Assembly (NCBI RefSeq): GCF_041020765.1
Contig: NZ_JBEUEJ010000010.1
Length of the DNA stretch: 64,000 nucleotides
Direction: 5' to 3' (one strand)
DNA from: Kineococcus terrestris
GTDB taxonomy: Bacteria > Actinomycetota > Actinomycetes > Actinomycetales > Kineococcaceae
The translations under genes were made by a program, and so were the position numbers. Below, one piece after another: positions 60,230 to 64,000 of the stretch; the stretch's first letter is position 1, and the number at the start of each line of letters is the position of its first letter. The notes below the pieces were generated by a model, which had not been told where the DNA came from, made no database searches, and worked only from the letters and a program-made list of their open reading frames with translations.

Positions 60230-60273
60230 CCGTTCGGTGACTCTCCGGTGAGGTATCCATCACGGAGCGGTGA
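60226..60273. promoter_or_regulatory. 11-bp-phased GTGA repeat array after smc
   Basis: GTGA occurs at 60226, 60237, 60248 and 60270, with a degenerate copy (ATCA) at 60259. This is five steps of exactly 11 bp. The first copy overlaps the smc stop codon. On the other strand the units read GTCACCG-like, the half-site style of OmpR-family regulators such as PhoP or MtrA. Confidence 0.6.
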
Positions 60274-60326
60274 CGACACGGCGGGTCCGGTGGTGCGGCG
60301 CGGGGCCCCGGTGCATCGTGGGACGC

Positions 60327-60611
60327 GTGGTGCTGACGACCCTGATCGTGACGTTCGTCCTCGTCGTGGGGCTCGCGGCGGCGGTCCTGCTCGTCGTCGC
60401 GGCGCCGCCGCTGCGCGCGGGCGGCAACCGCTGGATCGCCCGCTACGACGCCTGGTGGGAGCGGGTCTCCCCGCGGGTGCGCGCCACCCGGACCCGCGTG
60501 CAGGACCGCGCGGTGACGATCGCCAGGCCCGTCGTCGAGGACGCCGCGGCCCGCCTGCAGGCGCAGCGCGCCCGCCGCACCGACGAGCGCGAGACCGCCC
60601 ACCAGCACTGA
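60327..60611 (+). CDS. small single-pass membrane protein, unknown function
   Basis: A protein of about 94 aa. One hydrophobic helix at the start (VLTTLIVTFVLVVGLAAAVL) is followed by a basic cytoplasmic tail with predicted helices (RWIARYDAWWERVSPRVRAT) and an Arg/Glu/His end. No family recognised. The start is uncertain among GTGs at 60318, 60327 and 60330. It lies between smc and ftsY. Confidence 0.62.
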   Translation: MVLTTLIVTFVLVVGLAAAVLLVVAAPPLRAGGNRWIARYDAWWERVSPRVRATRTRVQDRAVTIARPVVEDAAARLQAQRARRTDERETAHQH

Positions 60612-60680
60612 GGTCGTCGGCGCCGCCGGGCGCCCGGCGGCGCTGAGCACCGCCCCCGCGGGTCTGGGAGGATCGCGCCC

Positions 60681-61904
60681 GTGGAAGCGATCGAGATCGT
60701 CATCGCCGTCGTCGTGCTCGTCGCCCTCGCCGGGGTGGGCGCGGTCGTGGGTCTGGTGCGGCCCCGCCGCCGCCGCGACTCCCTGGCCCCGCGCGAGGCC
60801 GAGCAGGCCGGCCGCTCCAGCCTGGGGCCGCGCTCCGACGAGCTGCCGCTGCCCGGTGTCGGGGACGACGCTGAGGTCCCGCGCGACTCCCCGTCCCGCG
60901 CGGTGGACACCGTCGACCTGCCGGACGCCGGCGGTGACGACCCCGCCGCGCCCGCCCCGGCCCGCGAGCTGGACCGTCCCGCCGCCGCCGCCGGCCGCCT
61001 GGTGCGGCTGCGCGAGCGCCTGGCCCGCTCCAACTCCGCCCTCGGCCAGGGCCTGCTGGCGCTGCTGTCGCGCGACAGCCTCGACGAGGCCACCTGGGAG
61101 GAGGTCGAGGAGACCCTGCTGCTGGCCGACGTCGGCTTCGGCCCCACCACCGAGATCGTCGACAGCCTGCGCGAGCGCGTGCGCGTCCTGGGCACCCGCG
61201 AGCCCGAGCAGCTGCGGGCCCTGCTGCGCGAGGAGCTGCTGAAGGCCGTCGGCACCGACGTCGACCGCACCCTGGCCACGACCCGCCACGACGACCGCCC
61301 GGCCGTCGTCATGGTCGTCGGCGTCAACGGCACGGGGAAGACCACCACCGTCGGCAAGATCGCCCGCGTGCTCGTCGCCGAGGACAAGGACGTCGTCCTC
61401 GGCGCCGCCGACACCTTCCGCGCCGCGGCCGCCGAGCAGCTGGCCACGTGGGGCGAGCGCGTCGGCGTGCCGACGGTGCGCTCCGAGCGCGAGGGCGCCG
61501 ACCCGGCCTCCGTGGCCTTCGAGGCCGTCAAGGCCGGCATCGACGCCGAGGCCGACGTCGTCCTGGTCGACACCGCCGGGCGCCTGCAGAACAAGGCCGG
61601 CCTCATGGACGAGCTGGGCAAGGTCAAGCGCGTGGTGGAGAAGCACGGCCCCGTCGACGAGGTCCTGCTCGTCCTGGACGCCACGACGGGGCAGAACGGC
61701 CTGCGCCAGGCCGCGGTGTTCTCCGAGGTCGTCGACGTCACCGGCATCGTGCTGACCAAGCTGGACGGCACCGCCAAGGGCGGCATCGTCGTGGCCGTGC
61801 AGCGCTCGCTGGGCGTGCCCGTCAAGCTCGTGGGCCTGGGCGAGGGGCCGGACGACCTGGCGCCCTTCGAGCCCGAGGCGTTCGTCGACGCCCTGATCTC
61901 CTGA
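60681..61904 (+). CDS. ftsY: signal recognition particle receptor FtsY
   Basis: A 407-aa SRP-GTPase that docks ribosome-SRP complexes at the membrane. A single N-terminal membrane anchor (EIVIAVVVLVALAGVGAVVG) is followed by an acidic linker and the NG domain: P-loop GVNGTGKTTTVGK, DTAGRLQNK, TKLDGTAKGG. GTG 60681 is preceded by GGGAGGA. The membrane anchor is common in actinobacteria and differs from the amphipathic A domain of E. coli. Confidence 0.96.
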   Translation: MEAIEIVIAVVVLVALAGVGAVVGLVRPRRRRDSLAPREAEQAGRSSLGPRSDELPLPGVGDDAEVPRDSPSRAVDTVDLPDAGGDDPAAPAPARELDRPAAAAGRLVRLRERLARSNSALGQGLLALLSRDSLDEATWEEVEETLLLADVGFGPTTEIVDSLRERVRVLGTREPEQLRALLREELLKAVGTDVDRTLATTRHDDRPAVVMVVGVNGTGKTTTVGKIARVLVAEDKDVVLGAADTFRAAAAEQLATWGERVGVPTVRSEREGADPASVAFEAVKAGIDAEADVVLVDTAGRLQNKAGLMDELGKVKRVVEKHGPVDEVLLVLDATTGQNGLRQAAVFSEVVDVTGIVLTKLDGTAKGGIVVAVQRSLGVPVKLVGLGEGPDDLAPFEPEAFVDALIS

Positions 61905-61917
61905 GGACGGGCGGGCC

Positions 61918-61950
61918 GGTCACAGCGCGGTGACGGCCCGCTCACGGGGC
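61918..61950. promoter_or_regulatory. 11-bp-phased GTCAC/GTGAC repeats upstream of amtB
   Basis: GTCAC (61919), GTGAC (61930) and CTCAC (61941) are spaced exactly 11 bp apart, with a weaker GTGGC at 61952. GTCACAGCG at 61919 resembles MtrA sites, and GTTCACACG at 61968 resembles a PhoP box. The ligand is uncertain. Confidence 0.5.
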
Positions 61951-61988
61951 GGTGGCGGCAACACGATGTTCACACGGGGGCCGCCGCC

Positions 61989-62026
61989 GTCACAGGACCG
62001 AAACACGAGGGGGCGGCGCCCGTAAC
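61989..62026 (+). promoter_or_regulatory. GlnR-type nitrogen box upstream of amtB
   Basis: GTCAC-N6-GAAAC (61989-62004) matches the actinobacterial GlnR half-site pair GTnAC-N6-GAAAC exactly. A further GTAAC lies two 11-bp steps later (62022). The box is about 120-130 bp before the amtB ATG. Confidence 0.75.
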
Positions 62027-62121
62027 GCGCAGGCCCCACGGTGGGGACCGCCCCGAGCCGCGCCACCGCGCGGCGCCCCACCCCCCGCCGGCCCCGCCGG
62101 CCTCGTGGAAGGCCCTGTTGC

Positions 62122-63474
62122 ATGGAAGCGGAGCTCAACTCCGGCGACACCGCCTGGCTGCTCACCAGCGCCTCGATGGTGCTGCTGATGACCCCCGGAC
62201 TCGCGATGTTCTACGGCGGCATGGTCCGCGCCAAGAGCGTCCTGAACATGATGATGATGAGCTTCGGCGCCCTCGGGCTCATCTCCGTCCTGTGGGTGCT
62301 GTACGGCTACTCGATCGCCTTCGGCAACGACGTGGGCGGCGGCCTGCTCGGCAACCCCGTCGAGTACTTCGGCCTCAACGGCCTGATGGGCGACGACCCG
62401 TCGGTCACCTACCCGAACATGATGTTCGTCGGCTTCCAGGCCGTCTTCGCGATCATCACGGTCGCCCTCATCTCCGGCGCCATCGCCGACCGCGCCAAGT
62501 TCGGCGCCTGGATGGTCTTCGCCGGCGTCTGGGCGACCCTGTGCTACTTCCCGGTCGCGCACTGGGTGTTCGCCTTCACCTCCGACGACGGCTCCTACGT
62601 CGGCGGCTGGATCGCCAACCAGCTCGAGGCCCTCGACTTCGCCGGCGGCACCGCGGTCCACATCAACGCCGGTGCCGCGGCCCTGGCGCTGGCCCTGGTC
62701 CTGGGCAAGCGCAAGGGCTTCGGCCGTGAGCCGATGCGCCCGCACAACCTGCCGCTGGTCATGCTCGGCGCGGGCCTGCTGTGGTTCGGCTGGTTCGGCT
62801 TCAACGCCGGCTCGGCCGTGGCCGCCGACAACGTCGCCGCCATCGCCTGGACCAACACGCTCGTCGCCACCGGCGCGGCGATCCTCGGCTGGCTGCTGAC
62901 CGAGCGCTTCCGCGACGGCCACCCCACCTCCCTGGGCGCCGCCTCCGGCGCCGTGGCCGGCCTCGTGGCCATCACCCCGGCCGCCAACGCCGTCAACCCG
63001 GTCGGTGCGATCCTGCTGGGCGCCGTGGCCGGCGTCCTGGCGGCGCTCGCGGTCGGCCTGAAGTACAAGCTGGGCTACGACGACTCCCTCGACGTCGTCG
63101 GCGTCCACCTCGTCGCCGGTCTGTGGGGCACCATCGGCATCGGCCTCGTCGGCAGCGCCTCCGCCCCCACGGGCGAGGCGGGCCTGCTGTGGGGCGGCGG
63201 GGCCGGCCTGCTGGGGCGCCAGACGATCGGCGCCGTCGCGGTCATGGTCTTCTCCTTCGTCATGGCCTGGATCATCGGCACGATCATCCAGAAGACGATG
63301 GGCTTCCGCCTGGACGAGGAGGACGAGGTCGCCGGCATCGACCAGGTCGAGCACGCCGAGACCGGCTACGACTTCAGCGCCCTCGGCGGCGGCGGCGGGA
63401 GCCGCCTCGGCTCGCCCGCTCCCACCACCCGTCCCGGCGCCCACTCCACCGGCACCTCGGAGGTCTCGGCATGA
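62122..63474 (+). CDS. amtB: ammonium transporter
   Basis: A 450-aa channel-like ammonium transporter with eleven hydrophobic helices. Landmarks are FYGGMVRAKSVLNMMMMSFG, GGTAVHINAGAAALALAL (first pore His) and VGVHLVAGLWGTIGIGLVG (second pore His). The C-terminal ~60 residues are a cytoplasmic tail that should bind GlnK. The ATG is preceded by GGAAGG. The ATGA overlap with glnK indicates coupling, and a GlnR-type box lies upstream. Confidence 0.96.
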   Translation: MEAELNSGDTAWLLTSASMVLLMTPGLAMFYGGMVRAKSVLNMMMMSFGALGLISVLWVLYGYSIAFGNDVGGGLLGNPVEYFGLNGLMGDDPSVTYPNMMFVGFQAVFAIITVALISGAIADRAKFGAWMVFAGVWATLCYFPVAHWVFAFTSDDGSYVGGWIANQLEALDFAGGTAVHINAGAAALALALVLGKRKGFGREPMRPHNLPLVMLGAGLLWFGWFGFNAGSAVAADNVAAIAWTNTLVATGAAILGWLLTERFRDGHPTSLGAASGAVAGLVAITPAANAVNPVGAILLGAVAGVLAALAVGLKYKLGYDDSLDVVGVHLVAGLWGTIGIGLVGSASAPTGEAGLLWGGGAGLLGRQTIGAVAVMVFSFVMAWIIGTIIQKTMGFRLDEEDEVAGIDQVEHAETGYDFSALGGGGGSRLGSPAPTTRPGAHSTGTSEVSA

Positions 63475-63809
63475 AGCTCCTGACCGCGGTCATCAAGCCG
63501 CACAAGCTCGACGACGTGAAGTCCGCCCTCGAGGCCTACGGCATCCAGGGCCTGACCATCTCGGAGGCCTCCGGCTACGGCCGCCAGCGCGGGCACACCG
63601 AGGTCTACCGCGGCGCCGAGTACACCGTGGACCTCGTGCCCAAGGTGCGGGTGGAGGTCCTCGTGGAGGACGTCGACATCGCCGACGTCGTCGAGGTCGT
63701 CGTCAAGAGCGCCCAGACCGGGCGCATCGGCGACGGCAAGGTGTGGACGCAGCACGTGGAGGACGTCGTGCGGGTGCGCACGGGCGAGCACGGCCCGGAC
63801 GCCCTGTGA
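63471..63809 (+). CDS. glnK: PII nitrogen regulatory protein
   Basis: A 112-aa trimeric signal protein that reports nitrogen status through ATP, ADP and 2-oxoglutarate and gates AmtB. The T-loop Tyr51 (GAEYTVDLVPK) is kept; in actinobacteria it is adenylylated by GlnD. The family end GRIGDGKVW is present. The start overlaps the amtB stop (ATGA). glnD normally follows in actinobacteria but the sequence after this gene is unreliable. Confidence 0.96.
   Translation: MKLLTAVIKPHKLDDVKSALEAYGIQGLTISEASGYGRQRGHTEVYRGAEYTVDLVPKVRVEVLVEDVDIADVVEVVVKSAQTGRIGDGKVWTQHVEDVVRVRTGEHGPDAL

Positions 63810-64000
<191 letters not shown>

Overview
This 64 kb window is chromosomal DNA from a very GC-rich actinobacterium. 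GTG starts are frequent, stop and start codons often overlap as GTGA or ATGA, and coding density is very high. Gene content and order (fabD-fabH-acpP-fabF with a PucR-type regulator, aceE with DUF3052 and a one-cysteine peroxiredoxin, gltX with tRNA-Gln and tRNA-Glu, ndgR-leuCD-hup, gpsA-ddl-thiL-rpmB-recG-rsmD-coaD, rpmF-rnc-mutM-smc-ftsY-amtB-glnK) match the conserved core of Streptomyces-like and Kineosporiaceae-like genomes. A Kineococcus relative is my best guess, inferred from gene style and not proven. No prophage, insertion sequence, integrase or CRISPR array is visible.

Layout. 0-5.7 kb: the 3' part of an AcoR-like regulator, ilvA, an aldo/keto reductase, two conserved genes of unknown function and a DUF3145 gene. 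5.8-11.2 kb: the type II fatty-acid synthesis operon (fabD-fabH-acpP-fabF, minus strand) behind its probable activator fasR. 11.4-18.7 kb: a small helical-repeat protein, a membrane diguanylate cyclase, aceE, fdhD, DUF3052 and a peroxiredoxin. 18.7-25.7 kb: tRNA-Val, NIF3, a coiled-coil zinc-ribbon protein, an RNase H/phosphatase fusion, an ArsB-like transporter, yaaA, the RNase P RNA, and an ECF sigma/anti-sigma pair. 25.7-36.9 kb: branched-chain amino-acid genes (leuB, ilvE, ndgR, leuC, leuD) interleaved with a divergent Nramp-like transporter, an FAH-family enzyme, gltX and three tRNAs, ending with a long HU protein. 37-45.4 kb: an HTH-MurA fusion protein, gpsA, a gamma-synthase-like PLP enzyme, ddl, DUF3515, thiL, rpmB and a second diguanylate cyclase. 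45.5-64 kb: recG with an ABC pair and rsmD, coaD, a SepIVA-like protein, yceD-rpmF-rnc-mutM-acyP, an MFS exporter, smc, a small membrane protein, ftsY, and amtB-glnK.

Regulation can be read directly in several gaps. Perfect inverted repeats lie in front of the HTH-MurA gene, in the ndgR/leuC gap and in the leuD-hup gap. A GlnR-type box and 11-bp-phased GTCAC/GTGAC repeats precede amtB-glnK, and a second 11-bp-phased GTGA array lies just after smc. At least ten genes have a TANNNT -10 hexamer only 6-9 nt before the start codon, which points to widespread leaderless transcription. Nine strong GC-rich stem-loops mark transcription ends.

The last ~100 bp contain a run of 34 G and adjoining low-complexity sequence that looks like a sequence or assembly fault. 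The annotation should not be trusted beyond about 63,890.
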